A stretch of 22,427 nucleotides of DNA, taken from positions 1-22,427 of the forward strand of contig CAYXMJ010000030.1 in NCBI GenBank assembly GCA_964465915.1, in the 5' to 3' direction. This DNA comes from CAVPHV01 sp964465915. Lineage in GTDB: Bacteria; Actinomycetota; Acidimicrobiia; Spongiisociales; UBA5794. Position 1 is the stretch's first letter. The number at the start of each line of letters is the position of its first letter. The notes under the pieces were generated by a model. The model did not search any database, was not told the DNA's origin, and saw nothing but the letters and a program-made list of their open reading frames with translations. The translations under genes were made by a program, and so were the position numbers. Of the stretch, positions 8,365 to 17,137 are shown in pieces.

Positions 8365-9535
8365 GGTCACGCCGATCACCCGGGCTCGCTCATTCGGACG
8401 CGTCGCGGTCGCCCGCAGCGCCAACGAACGCACCGCAGTGTTGCTGATGGTCCCCGTTGCCATGCTGCTCATCGTCGGCCTCGGCGCACTGATGTCGGCC
8501 TCGTCGGTCGTCGCCATTCGCGAAACGGGCGACAAGCTCTACTACTTCAAGCGCCAGATCATCTGGATCGCCCTCGGGTTGGGAGCCTTCCTGATTGCGG
8601 TGCGCGTTCCCTATCGCTGGTACGCACGTATGGCCGCTGGGCTTCTGTTGGTGGCGATCGCCGGTTTGGTAGCGACCCTGTTCGTCGGCTCCGTGCGTGG
8701 CGGAGCGCGGCGGTGGATCGACGTCGGACCGCTCAGTCTTCAGGTGAGCGAGTTCGCCAAGTTCGCGGTGATTGTCTACTTGGCCCAGGCGCTGTCGCGC
8801 AAGGAGGCGTACCTCCACAAGTTTGGCCACGTCTTCTGGCCGGTGGCCACCTCGCTGGGGACGGTCGGGATCCTGCTTCTGGCGCAGCCGGACCTCGGCA
8901 CGACGCTGCTGATCGCGGCCGCCGCCTTTGCGGTGCTGTTTGCCTCGGCGGCACCGTTGCGAAGTGTCTTCGCCTTGGCCGTCATGGGTGGGGTCGGAGC
9001 CATCGCCCTCGCCTACATCCAGCCCTACCGCTGGGAGCGGGTGACCTCATTTCTGAACCCGGAAGCCGACCCTCTCGGATCCGGCTTGCAGTCGATCCAG
9101 AGCTTGGTTGCATTGGGGACCGGCAGTTGGTTCGGGGTCGGCCTCGGTGCCTCTCGAGCCCGGTGGTCGTTCTTGCCCAACGCCCACACCGACTTCATCT
9201 TCTCGATCATCGGGGAAGAGACCGGTCTTGCCGGGTCCATGGCCGTCGTCGCCCTCTTCGTCATGTTTGCCTTCGTGGGCACCAAGCTGGCCATGAACGC
9301 GCCGGACCGTTTTGGTCGTCTGCTCGCGATTGGAATCGTGGCATGGCTCTCGGCTCAGGCCCTGGTCAACATCGGAGGCGTCGTCAGGGTGCTTCCGATT
9401 ACCGGCGTGCCGCTGCCGTTCGTGTCGAGCGGTGGCAGCGCCATGATCGTGAACCTGGCCGTGATCGGCGTGCTCGTCAACATCGCGAGGACGACCGGCA
9501 CGATCGGGGCAAAGCCTCGGGATCGCCGCTCATGA
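8354..9535 (+). CDS. ftsW: septal peptidoglycan glycosyltransferase FtsW (SEDS family)
   Basis: FtsW polymerises lipid II glycan strands at the septum together with FtsI. The 393-residue protein is polytopic, with about ten hydrophobic segments. SEDS hallmarks are the loop with GGARRWIDVGPLSLQVSEFAK, then LLLAQPDLGTT, and NAHTDFIFSIIGEE; D280 in the last matches the aspartate essential for polymerisation in the family. The C-terminal GVPLPFVSSGGSAM is also typical. A dcw location next to murG favours FtsW over RodA. ATG 8354 follows GGAGG at 8344-8348. It overlaps murD by 11 nt and murG by 4 nt, so the upstream open frame (from 8213) is murD overlap and not part of it. Confidence 0.95.
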   Translation: MASRVTPITRARSFGRVAVARSANERTAVLLMVPVAMLLIVGLGALMSASSVVAIRETGDKLYYFKRQIIWIALGLGAFLIAVRVPYRWYARMAAGLLLVAIAGLVATLFVGSVRGGARRWIDVGPLSLQVSEFAKFAVIVYLAQALSRKEAYLHKFGHVFWPVATSLGTVGILLLAQPDLGTTLLIAAAAFAVLFASAAPLRSVFALAVMGGVGAIALAYIQPYRWERVTSFLNPEADPLGSGLQSIQSLVALGTGSWFGVGLGASRARWSFLPNAHTDFIFSIIGEETGLAGSMAVVALFVMFAFVGTKLAMNAPDRFGRLLAIGIVAWLSAQALVNIGGVVRVLPITGVPLPFVSSGGSAMIVNLAVIGVLVNIARTTGTIGAKPRDRRS

Positions 9536-10623
9536 CCTACGCCTTTGCAGCTGCCGGCACCGGGGGTCACGTATTTCCGGCGTTGGCCACCGCCGATGCG
9601 CTGGTGGCTACCGGCGTGTCGCCGACCGACATCGTGTTCTTTGGTGGCGACCGCATGGAGACTGAGGCGGTGCCGGGAGCCGGTTATGAACTGGTCCGCA
9701 GCGATATCCGCGGCCTGCGCCGCTCTCTGTCGCCGGACAACCTCAAGCTGCCGATGGTGGTGCGCAAGGCCACCCGGGAGATGGAGGCCGCGATGCGTGA
9801 GCGCGACGTCAAGGTCGTGATCGCCTTTGGTGGCTATGTGGCGGTTCCGGCCGCCCGCGCCGGCCGCCGGATCGGGGCCACCGTCTTTCTCCACGAACAG
9901 AACGCCGTTCCCGGCCTGGCTAATCGCTACATCGCGTCCCAGACTCGCACGTCGTTTGTGGCGTTCCCTGAAGCGGCGGCGCGGCTGCGTCATGCCGAGG
10001 TGGTTGGCAACCCGCTCCGTCCTGCGTTTGCCACTTACGATAGTGACTCCTTGCGGGCCGAGGCGCTGCGCCGCTATGGACTTGCCGACGATGTCGTCGT
10101 GCTCGGCGTGCTGGGTGGGAGCCTCGGCGCCAAGGTGCTCAACGAGGTGACCGCCCGTATCGTCGCCAACGCCGAACCCGGCGAAATAGCCGTTCTTCAC
10201 CTGACCGGCAAGATCCACATCGACGATGTCGGTCCGCAAGCGGAGCGAACTGCGGTGACCTGGAGAGCGCTTGCCTTCGAAGAGGAGATGCAGTACTTCT
10301 ACGCGGCAGCCGACATCGTGCTGTCGCGCGCCGGGGCGCTGACGGTGAGCGAACTTGCCGCTACGGGCACACCGGCCGTCGTGGTGCCATACGCAGCCGG
10401 CACCGCCGGCCATCAGGCCGCGAATGTGGCCCACCTCGAAGCGGCTCACGGGGCCGTCGTCGTCCCTGAGGCTGCGATCGATCGAGCCGCCGTCGAGATC
10501 CAGCAACTCGTCGCAGACCCGGCCAGACGCGCCGCAATGGCCCAGGCCGCCGCGGAGGCCGGCCGCCCCGATGCCGCCACCGTGATTGCCACCGCGCTGA
10601 GGGAGGCGGCTGATGACCACTAG
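9532..10623 (+). CDS. murG: lipid II-forming N-acetylglucosaminyltransferase MurG
   Basis: MurG is the peripheral membrane GT-B glycosyltransferase that transfers GlcNAc from UDP-GlcNAc to lipid I. The 363-residue protein has the N-terminal GTGGH (9-13) with VFPALA, HEQNAVPG with H121-N124, LGGSLGA at the start of the C-terminal domain, and the UDP-GlcNAc-binding region SRAGALTVSELAATGTPAVV followed by GHQAANVAHLE. ATG 9532 overlaps the ftsW stop (ATGA). No convincing Shine-Dalgarno site precedes it, so it probably depends on ribosomes finishing ftsW. It overlaps murC by 11 nt. Confidence 0.96.
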   Translation: MTYAFAAAGTGGHVFPALATADALVATGVSPTDIVFFGGDRMETEAVPGAGYELVRSDIRGLRRSLSPDNLKLPMVVRKATREMEAAMRERDVKVVIAFGGYVAVPAARAGRRIGATVFLHEQNAVPGLANRYIASQTRTSFVAFPEAAARLRHAEVVGNPLRPAFATYDSDSLRAEALRRYGLADDVVVLGVLGGSLGAKVLNEVTARIVANAEPGEIAVLHLTGKIHIDDVGPQAERTAVTWRALAFEEEMQYFYAAADIVLSRAGALTVSELAATGTPAVVVPYAAGTAGHQAANVAHLEAAHGAVVVPEAAIDRAAVEIQQLVADPARRAAMAQAAAEAGRPDAATVIATALREAADDH

Positions 10624-11992
10624 CGACCCGGTTCAGCTCGACTCATTGCGCAACGTCCACATTGTGGGCGCCGGTGGCACTGGGATGAGTGCCCTGGCGA
10701 AGCTCCTGTCCCAACTCGGCCATCAGGTCACCGGCTCCGATCTCAAACCCGGCCGGGCGTTCGACGCGCTCGCCGACCTCAACATCACCACCTGGGTTGG
10801 GCATCGGCCGGAACGCATCGCAGACGTTGACCTCGTGGTCGCCTCATCGGCAGTCCCCGCGGGTGATCCCGAGTTGGCTGCGGCTCGCGAGGCCGGAGTG
10901 CCGACCTGGTCTCGACCCGCACTACTTGACGCGATAACCGCGGCGATGCCTGCGGTTGGGTTCACCGGGACACATGGCAAGACCACCAGCACTGCATTGG
11001 CTGTGACTGCGCTGAGAGCGGCGGGACGTGACCCGACGTTCATCGTGGGCGGCGAGATGGTCGCCTACCAAACGGGCGCCCATCTCGGCGAGCCCGATCT
11101 CTTTGTGCTCGAGGCCGACGAGGCCTTCGGCACCTTCCGTCATCTCCACCTCAACTCCCTGAGCGTTACCAGCGTCGAAGCAGACCATCTGGATTACTAC
11201 GGGAGTGTGGCCGCACTCGAGGAGGCGTTCGCGCTGGTGGCCAACCGCGTCGATGGTCCCGTGGTCGGCTGTATCGATGATCCGGGCGTGCGCCGGCTCG
11301 CCGAGCGGGCACCGGTGATCGGGTACGGCTTCGACCCGGCGTCCCGCTGGCAGATTCGCGACTTCGTCCACGGCAGCGGCGAGGTCCGCTTCGTGCTCCA
11401 TGGTCCAGATGGAGGGGTTCCGGTCAACGTGCCCCGGCCGGGTGAACATATCGCCCGCGACGCCGCCGGTGTGCTCGCCCTGCTGGGAGAACTCGGCCAT
11501 GACTTGGCACCGGCCGCCGCCGGTCTGGCACACTTCGCCGGCGTCAAACGACGTTTTGAGGTTCGAGCCCGGCTCGCCGGCGTGACCGTCGTGGACGACT
11601 ACGCCCATCACCCCACCGAGATCGCCGCCACCATCGCCGCCGGCCGCGGTGGGGGATGGGATCGAGTCGTGGCGGTGTTCCAGCCACATCGTTACTCCAG
11701 AACGGCCGACCTCGCACCGGCGTTCGGCGGGCCGCTGGCGAATGCGGACCGAGTGGTCGTGACGGACGTGTACGCGGCTGGTGAGGCTCCGCTGCCGGGG
11801 GTCTCCGGGCGATTGGTCGCCGAGGCGGTGGCCGCCGCCGGGGGCAACGTCGAATACGTCGCTGCGCTCGGCGATGTGCCCGGGGTCCTGGTTCCCGAAC
11901 TGCGGGCGGGCGATCTTGTCCTGCTCCTCGGTGCCGGCGACGTCAACTCGATCGCCGATGATCTCGCCGCCCTCCTCGGAGATGGCCTATGA
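10613..11992 (+). CDS. murC: UDP-MurNAc:L-alanine ligase MurC
   Basis: MurC adds the first stem-peptide residue, L-alanine, to UDP-MurNAc. The 459-residue protein has the N-terminal HIVGAGGTGMSALA, the P-loop GTHGKTT at 119-125 (the histidine is typical of MurC), EADEAFGTF and VDDYAHHPTEI. ATG 10613 follows GGGAGG at 10601-10606 with 6 nt spacing. It overlaps the murG end by 11 nt and murB by 4 nt. Having murC and murB together supplies both the substrate UDP-MurNAc and its first modification. Confidence 0.97.
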   Translation: MTTSDPVQLDSLRNVHIVGAGGTGMSALAKLLSQLGHQVTGSDLKPGRAFDALADLNITTWVGHRPERIADVDLVVASSAVPAGDPELAAAREAGVPTWSRPALLDAITAAMPAVGFTGTHGKTTSTALAVTALRAAGRDPTFIVGGEMVAYQTGAHLGEPDLFVLEADEAFGTFRHLHLNSLSVTSVEADHLDYYGSVAALEEAFALVANRVDGPVVGCIDDPGVRRLAERAPVIGYGFDPASRWQIRDFVHGSGEVRFVLHGPDGGVPVNVPRPGEHIARDAAGVLALLGELGHDLAPAAAGLAHFAGVKRRFEVRARLAGVTVVDDYAHHPTEIAATIAAGRGGGWDRVVAVFQPHRYSRTADLAPAFGGPLANADRVVVTDVYAAGEAPLPGVSGRLVAEAVAAAGGNVEYVAALGDVPGVLVPELRAGDLVLLLGAGDVNSIADDLAALLGDGL

Positions 11993-12927
11993 GCGGATTC
12001 GAAACCTTGGTGGCCGACGGACTCGTGGTCGAGGACGTACCGCTGGGGCCCCTGACGACCTACAAGTATGGCGGCCCGGCACGCTGGTTCGCCGAAGTCG
12101 GGACGGTCGCCGACTTGGCGGCCGTGCTCGCGGCCCGTCGCGCCGCCGGCGCAGAGCTTCTGATGCTGGGGCGTGGGAGCAATCTTCTTGTTGCGGACGC
12201 AGGCTATGGCGGCATCGTCGTGCGGCTTGCTGGTGACTTCGCCGAGGTGTCCATCGGCGCCGACGGCACCGTCGCCGCCGGGGGTGCGGTCTCGTTGCCG
12301 ATGCTGGCGCGCCGGGCCTCCAAGGCTGGGCGCGGCGGGCTGGAGTGGTACGTCGGGATTCCAGGGTCGGTCGGCGGCGCACTGCGGATGAACGCAGGCG
12401 GCCACGGCAGCGACACGGGGGAGTGGCTCATCGATGCGGAGGTGATGGATGCCGAAGACGCAACGATCAGCACCCGCGACGTAGGTGCTCTCGACTTGTC
12501 CTACCGGCATAGCAATCTGACGGATACGGACATCGTTGTCTCCGCCCGCTACCGCTCGATCGAACGTGATCCCGCCGAGTCGGAGGCGTTGCTGCGAGAG
12601 ATCACCCGCTGGCGGCGCGAGCACCAGCCGGGCGGCACCCTCAATGCCGGTAGCGTCTTCAAGAACCCACCGGGTGACGCCGCCGGGCGCATCATCGATG
12701 CCGTGGGTCTCAAGGGCCTTCGACGGGGCGGAGCCGCCGTCTCGGATCGACATGCCAACTTCTTTGTCGCCCACGACGGTGCCACTGCCCAGGACATCTA
12801 CGACCTGGTGTGGGCGGTGCGCCGTCGGGTCGGCGAAGCGGTCGGGGTTTGGCTCGAGCCGGAAATCCGCTTCGCCGGCGACTTTGCTGCCAATGATGAC
12901 ATCCGACACCCGCAGGAGACGAGATGA
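11989..12927 (+). CDS. murB: UDP-N-acetylenolpyruvoylglucosamine reductase MurB
   Basis: MurB is the FAD/NADPH enzyme that reduces UDP-GlcNAc-enolpyruvate to UDP-MurNAc. The 312-residue protein shows the FAD-domain motifs GRGSNLLV and GIPGSVGGALRMNAGGHG, then NAGSVFKNP with S222 as the proton-donor serine, the GGAAVSDRHANFFV stretch, and LEPEIRF near the C terminus carrying conserved glutamates (E290, E292). Length and motifs resemble the type II MurB of Gram-positive bacteria. ATG 11989 overlaps the murC stop, with GGAG at 11978-11981. The ftsQ ATG overlaps its stop. Confidence 0.95.
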   Translation: MSGFETLVADGLVVEDVPLGPLTTYKYGGPARWFAEVGTVADLAAVLAARRAAGAELLMLGRGSNLLVADAGYGGIVVRLAGDFAEVSIGADGTVAAGGAVSLPMLARRASKAGRGGLEWYVGIPGSVGGALRMNAGGHGSDTGEWLIDAEVMDAEDATISTRDVGALDLSYRHSNLTDTDIVVSARYRSIERDPAESEALLREITRWRREHQPGGTLNAGSVFKNPPGDAAGRIIDAVGLKGLRRGGAAVSDRHANFFVAHDGATAQDIYDLVWAVRRRVGEAVGVWLEPEIRFAGDFAANDDIRHPQETR

Positions 12928-13730
12928 GTACGGTGGTCGACGGGCGGATTGCCGCCCGCCGCAGGAAGGTACGAGAGGCCGGCGCCCGCCGCCGGCTGCG
13001 GCGCGTTCTCGGTTTTGTTGCGCTCGCCGGCCTTGCCGGCTTCGTGGGCTGGCTGTTCTTCCAGTCGTCATTTCTTGCCGTATCTGAGATCGCGGTCTCC
13101 GGCCATGTCAATGCCGGGGCCGAAGAGATCGTGGCGCGGTCGGGTTTGACTGCCGGTATCCCGACGATCACGGTGGATGAGGCCGGCGTTGAAGCTGCCC
13201 TGGAGGCGGATCCGTGGGTTGCCAAGGCCCAGGTTCGGGTCACGTGGCCCGGCTCGGTCGAAGTAACCGTCCTCGAACACATCCCGGCCGGCTGGGTGGC
13301 AGCAGGTGATGGGTGGGTCCTGGCATCCGCCGAGGGAGCCGTCCTTGTGACCGCGACCGCACCGCCCGAGGGTGCACCAATGATCGAGGTCGGGTCGAAG
13401 ACCGCCCGACCGGGCGAGACATTTGAGGGACCGGTTGTCGTCGGCGCACTCGAGTTCACGGGGACACTTCCTGCGCCCCTCGCTGCCGGGGCAGTGGTGA
13501 CCAGAGGCGAGAACGGCATCGAAGCCGAAGTCGCCGGGCACCATGTCATCCTCGGCCGCCCCGACGATATGGCCGCCAAGGCTCGGGCCTTGGTGGCGCT
13601 GGTCGACGCCGGTCTTGCCCCCGAAGCCGTGGTCAATCTGATGTCACCAACCCGCCCTGCGGTGACCAACCCTAAACCTAAGGTTGAGACCTTGTATCAG
13701 GTTGGTGCCGAACCTCAACCTTCGGGCTAA
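12924..13730 (+). CDS. ftsQ: division protein FtsQ (DivIB-like, POTRA domain)
   Basis: FtsQ is a bitopic protein that, with FtsL and FtsB/DivIC, regulates the septal synthase. The 268 residues comprise an arginine-rich cytoplasmic tail (1-27), one transmembrane segment (about 28-46), and a POTRA domain opening with LAVSEIAVSGH and including DPWVAKAQVRVTWPGSVEVTVLEH, typical of FtsQ. The remaining extracytoplasmic part is weakly conserved, as usual. ATG 12924 overlaps the murB stop and follows AGGAG (12914-12918). The last 25 or so codons coincide with nested inverted repeats, giving the unusual tail VTNPKPKVETLYQVGAEPQP, so the C terminus may be shaped by an overlapping DNA or RNA signal. The TAA stop is followed by a 31-nt leader before ftsZ. 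Confidence 0.93.
   Translation: MSTVVDGRIAARRRKVREAGARRRLRRVLGFVALAGLAGFVGWLFFQSSFLAVSEIAVSGHVNAGAEEIVARSGLTAGIPTITVDEAGVEAALEADPWVAKAQVRVTWPGSVEVTVLEHIPAGWVAAGDGWVLASAEGAVLVTATAPPEGAPMIEVGSKTARPGETFEGPVVVGALEFTGTLPAPLAAGAVVTRGENGIEAEVAGHHVILGRPDDMAAKARALVALVDAGLAPEAVVNLMSPTRPAVTNPKPKVETLYQVGAEPQPSG
13646..13722 (+). repeat. nested inverted repeats at the ftsQ end, upstream of ftsZ
   Basis: Three sets of short repeats interlock. ACCAACC occurs twice (13646-13652 and 13665-13671), with its exact reverse complement GGTTGGT at 13700-13706. AAGGTTGAG (13680-13688) has its exact reverse complement CTCAACCTT at 13714-13722. AACC-TAA-GGTT (13675-13685) forms a small hairpin of its own. The 13665/13700 pairing and the 13680/13714 pairing interlock and cannot both form as a simple fold, so two alternative hairpins are possible. 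No U-run follows, so this is not a standard intrinsic terminator. It could be an operator, an mRNA processing site or a switch ahead of ftsZ. The function is unknown. Confidence 0.6.
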
Positions 13731-13761
13731 CCTTATGGTCGAGCCTCAAGGGAGCAAATCC

Positions 13762-14835
13762 ATGACGACTGAATCGCGGTCCCCGCACAGCTATCTCGCG
13801 GTGATCAAGGTGGTCGGTGTTGGCGGTGGTGGCGTCAACGCAGTGAACCGCATGATCGAGGGCGGGGTTGGTGGCGTTGAGTTCATCGCCATCAACACAG
13901 ACGCCCAAGCCCTGCTGATGTCCGATGCCGACGTGAAGTTGGACATCGGGCGCGACGCCACCCATGGCCTGGGTGCCGGTGCCAATCCCGAAATCGGGCG
14001 CGAGTCCGGTGACGCCCACCGAGAAGAGATCGAGGACGCCCTCAAGGGCGCCGACATGGTGTTCATCACCGCCGGAGAAGGTGGCGGCACCGGTACCGGC
14101 GCGGCCCCTGTGGTCGCCGAGGTCGCCCGCTCGATCGGAGCGCTCACGGTCGGCGTCGTGACGCGACCGTTCGGCTTCGAGGGCCGGCGACGCTCCGTCC
14201 AGGCCGAGCAGGGTATCCAGGACCTCAAGCAGGCCGTAGACACGCTGATCATCATCCCGAATGAGCGTCTCCTCGAGATCGCCGACCCGAAGACCCCGGT
14301 GCTCGAGGCCTTCAAGATGGCCGACGAGGTGCTCACCAGCGGCGTGAAGGGCATCACGGACCTCATCACAACTCCGGGTCTCATCAACGTAGACTTTGCG
14401 GATGTAAAGGCCGTGATGAGCGATGCGGGATCTGCCGTAATGGGGATAGGCCAATCCACAGGCGAGAACCGAGCCGAGCAGTCGGCCGCCAAGGCCATTG
14501 CCAGTCCGCTGCTGGAGACTTCGATGGAGGGTGCGCGTGGTGTCCTCCTGTCGATTGCCGGCCCCGCCGACATGACGCTGCATGAGGTCAGCGTGGCAGC
14601 CGGGATGATCGCCGATCACTCGGATGGCGACGCCAACATCATCTTTGGTGCAGTCGTCGACGATTCGCTCGGCGACGAGATGCGGGTCACCGTCATCGCC
14701 GCCGGTTTTGATCGTGATCGCCGGGTCACCAGGCCGACGCCAAGCGCGACCCCCTCCTACGAGTCGGTAGCGGCGGATCTCCTCCCGGATGGCGGCGAGG
14801 ACGATCTCGACATCCCGGGGTTCGTCCAGGGATGA
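13762..14835 (+). CDS. ftsZ: cell division GTPase FtsZ
   Basis: FtsZ is the tubulin-like GTPase that forms the division ring. The 357-residue protein has the typical Gram-positive start (HSYLAVIKVVGVGGGGVNAVNRM), the GTP-binding tubulin signature GGGTGTG at 107-113, and the catalytic T7 loop NVDFAD at 209-214 with D211 and D214. After a short linker it ends in DDLDIPGFVQG, the conserved tail that binds anchors such as SepF. ATG 13762 was chosen because AAGGGAG (13748-13754) lies 7 nt upstream and the product matches FtsZ N termini. An in-frame ATG at 13735 has no ribosome binding site. Unlike its upstream neighbours, ftsZ does not overlap the preceding gene, which fits a separate, higher expression level. 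Its stop overlaps the next start (ATGA). Confidence 0.98.
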   Translation: MTTESRSPHSYLAVIKVVGVGGGGVNAVNRMIEGGVGGVEFIAINTDAQALLMSDADVKLDIGRDATHGLGAGANPEIGRESGDAHREEIEDALKGADMVFITAGEGGGTGTGAAPVVAEVARSIGALTVGVVTRPFGFEGRRRSVQAEQGIQDLKQAVDTLIIIPNERLLEIADPKTPVLEAFKMADEVLTSGVKGITDLITTPGLINVDFADVKAVMSDAGSAVMGIGQSTGENRAEQSAAKAIASPLLETSMEGARGVLLSIAGPADMTLHEVSVAAGMIADHSDGDANIIFGAVVDDSLGDEMRVTVIAAGFDRDRRVTRPTPSATPSYESVAADLLPDGGEDDLDIPGFVQG

Positions 14836-15461
14836 TCCTGCCCAGCGGGTTCCGAGGTGCCGCCTTCGGAACCGCAGCTGAGGGAGATGCTCGCGTCGAC
14901 GGTCAGGCGCGCGCCGCGTTCTCGACGGCCGTCGGCATCAGCGATTCGTGGGCCTTCGTCTCTCAGGTTCATGGGGCGACCGTGATCGAGGCTCGTCGCC
15001 CCGGCAACCTCGGCGAGGCCGACGCCATCTTCACGACCCGGCCAGGGCTTCCGATCGCCGTCGGGACCGCCGATTGTGTTCCGATGGTCTTAGAGGGGCC
15101 AGACGTTGTCGCCGTCGTCCACGCCGGATGGCGTGGCGTCGTTGCTGGGGTGGTTCCAGCGGTCATGGCCGCCGTCACCGCTGCTGGGGCAAACCTGGAA
15201 CGCGCCGCGATTGGCCCCGGCATCGGTGGTTGCTGCTTCGAGGTCGGCGACGAAGTGGCGGCTCACTTTGCCCCCTTCGTGGCGATGACGACGTGGGGAA
15301 CCACCAGCGTCGATCTGGCAGCCGCCGTTGCCGACCAGTTGGCACCACTCGAGGTGTGGCGCGCCGATGCCTGCACCTACACATCCGAGCGGTTGTATTC
15401 CTACCGACGGAACCGCACAACCAACCGCCAGACGACGGTGGCATGGCTGCCGACGGCTTAG
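14832..15461 (+). CDS. pgeF: PgeF/YfiH-type (CNF1/laccase fold) protein
   Basis: A 209-residue member of the YfiH/DUF152 family. Family members are metal-dependent purine nucleoside phosphorylases/deaminases, and in E. coli one (PgeF) prevents incorporation of serine in place of L-alanine by MurC. The metal triad is intact: H47 in SQVHGA, C82 in GTADCVPM and H97 in HAGWRG; GPGIGGCCFEVG and ERLYSYRRNRTT are also typical. It is shorter than most homologues because the N-terminal segment before SQVHG is compact, lacking the usual GGVS loop. ATG 14832 overlaps the ftsZ stop. The only Shine-Dalgarno-like bases (AGGGA, 14828-14832) abut the start, so coupling to ftsZ is likely. Confidence 0.9.
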   Translation: MILPSGFRGAAFGTAAEGDARVDGQARAAFSTAVGISDSWAFVSQVHGATVIEARRPGNLGEADAIFTTRPGLPIAVGTADCVPMVLEGPDVVAVVHAGWRGVVAGVVPAVMAAVTAAGANLERAAIGPGIGGCCFEVGDEVAAHFAPFVAMTTWGTTSVDLAAAVADQLAPLEVWRADACTYTSERLYSYRRNRTTNRQTTVAWLPTA

Positions 15462-16099
15462 CCTCGGTCCGGGCTCGCGTCGATGCGACTGCGGTCGCAT
15501 CCGGCCGTCATCCAGAGTCGGTACAACTTGTGGCGGTGTCGAAAGGCCGGACGGTCGACGAGATCATGGCTGCTTACCAGGCCGGGCAGCGAGACTTTGG
15601 CGAGAACCGAGCGCAGGAGATGGCGACCAAGGTCCCGGAGCTGCCTGGGGACATCCGTTGGCACTTCGTTGGCCCGGTGCAACGACGCAAGGTGAAGGTG
15701 ATCAGACCATTGACCCATCTGTTGCACTCCCTCGATAGGGTGGCATTGGCCGCTGCCTGGTCGGGAGGCGATACGCCGCCGCCGGCCACTCTGCTCGAGG
15801 TCAACATCGCCGCCGAGCCCCAGAAACATGGCGTGCTGCCCGACGACGTCGATGCAACGCTTGCAACCGTGGCAGGACTTGGTGTGGTCCCGTGTGGTCT
15901 GATGATCATCCCGCCGGCACCCGATGCCGCCGCCGACAGTCGGAAGTGGTTTGCGCAGCTGCGCGAATTGCGCGACGCCTTGGCTCCAACGTACCCCAGT
16001 CTGGTCGAACTCTCGATGGGGATGACCGACGACTTCGAAGTCGCCATCGCGGAGGGCGCGAGCATGATCCGCGTGGGACGGGCTATCTTTGAGGGCTGA
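15443..16099 (+). CDS. yggS: YggS/PLPBP family pyridoxal phosphate homeostasis protein
   Basis: YggS (PLPBP, YlmE in Bacillus) is a single-domain TIM-barrel protein that binds pyridoxal 5'-phosphate and buffers its level; no enzymatic reaction is known. In the 218-residue protein K34, in VAVSKGRTVDEI, is the Schiff-base lysine. GENRAQEM, WHFVGPVQRRKVK, LSMGMTDDFEVAIAEGA and RVGRAIF are family signatures. The barrel begins soon after ATG 15443; the frame is open further upstream but only over pgeF. The 19-nt overlap with pgeF and weak ribosome binding site suggest coupled translation. In Gram-positive bacteria it commonly lies between ftsZ and sepF, as here. Confidence 0.93.
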   Translation: MAADGLASVRARVDATAVASGRHPESVQLVAVSKGRTVDEIMAAYQAGQRDFGENRAQEMATKVPELPGDIRWHFVGPVQRRKVKVIRPLTHLLHSLDRVALAAAWSGGDTPPPATLLEVNIAAEPQKHGVLPDDVDATLATVAGLGVVPCGLMIIPPAPDAAADSRKWFAQLRELRDALAPTYPSLVELSMGMTDDFEVAIAEGASMIRVGRAIFEG

Positions 16100-16139
16100 G
16101 TAAGGATCACCACCAGTCGCAAAAGCGTGGAGAGAGTCG

Positions 16140-16820
<681 letters not shown>

Positions 16821-16828
16821 TCGCCCCC

Positions 16829-17092
16829 ATGCGAATCGTCTGTTTTGCGCTCGACATCATCTTCTACGCGGTCATCCTCTGGGTGATCCTGAGTTGGGTG
16901 GTGAGCTTTGGGCGCCTTTCGTGGGGCCACCCCGTCCGCAAGCTCTACGACTTCCTTGCCCGAATGATCGACCCGGTGCTGCGTCCGATTCGCTCCGTGC
17001 TTCCTCCGGTACGGATCGGCGGCGGGGGTCTCGATCTGTCGCCGCTGGTGTTGATGTTCGGGCTGATCATCCTGCGCGGCTTGGTGTGTTGA
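16829..17092 (+). CDS. YggT family membrane protein
   Basis: An 87-residue protein with two hydrophobic segments (about 5-27 and 69-86) flanking the motif DPVLRPIRSVLPP and then GGLDLSPLVLMFGLIILRG, diagnostic of the YggT family. The molecular role is not firmly established; its persistent location between sepF and divIVA in Gram-positive genomes suggests a part in division or envelope homeostasis. ATG 16829 lies 8 nt after the sepF stop, with only a weak AAGG (about 16813-16816) upstream, so it probably shares the sepF transcript. Confidence 0.92.
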   Translation: MRIVCFALDIIFYAVILWVILSWVVSFGRLSWGHPVRKLYDFLARMIDPVLRPIRSVLPPVRIGGGGLDLSPLVLMFGLIILRGLVC

Positions 17093-17137
17093 CCCTTGGA
17101 AATCTCTACCGCCTTCAACAACCGCTGGTATGTGAAG

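Noticed and set aside
9355..10620. 421-codon minus-strand frame across murG
   Set aside because: Antisense shadow of murG; no family features and no promoter or ribosome binding site of note.
11692..13071. 459-codon minus-strand frame across murB and the murC end
   Set aside because: Antisense to two clear Mur genes and low-complexity in composition.
13680..13739. ftsZ promoter from TAAGGT (13679), TAACCT (13728) or TATGGT (13734)
   Set aside because: Each fits TAnnnT, but none has a -35 box at acceptable spacing and several alternatives compete, so no promoter is called.
13684..13761. Upstream in-frame starts for ftsZ (13684 and ATG 13735)
   Set aside because: Neither has a ribosome binding site, and ATG 13762 with AAGGGAG gives the normal FtsZ N terminus.
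16100..16139. Separate promoter for sepF
   Set aside because: The 40-nt gap has only a ribosome binding site; no -10/-35 pair is visible.
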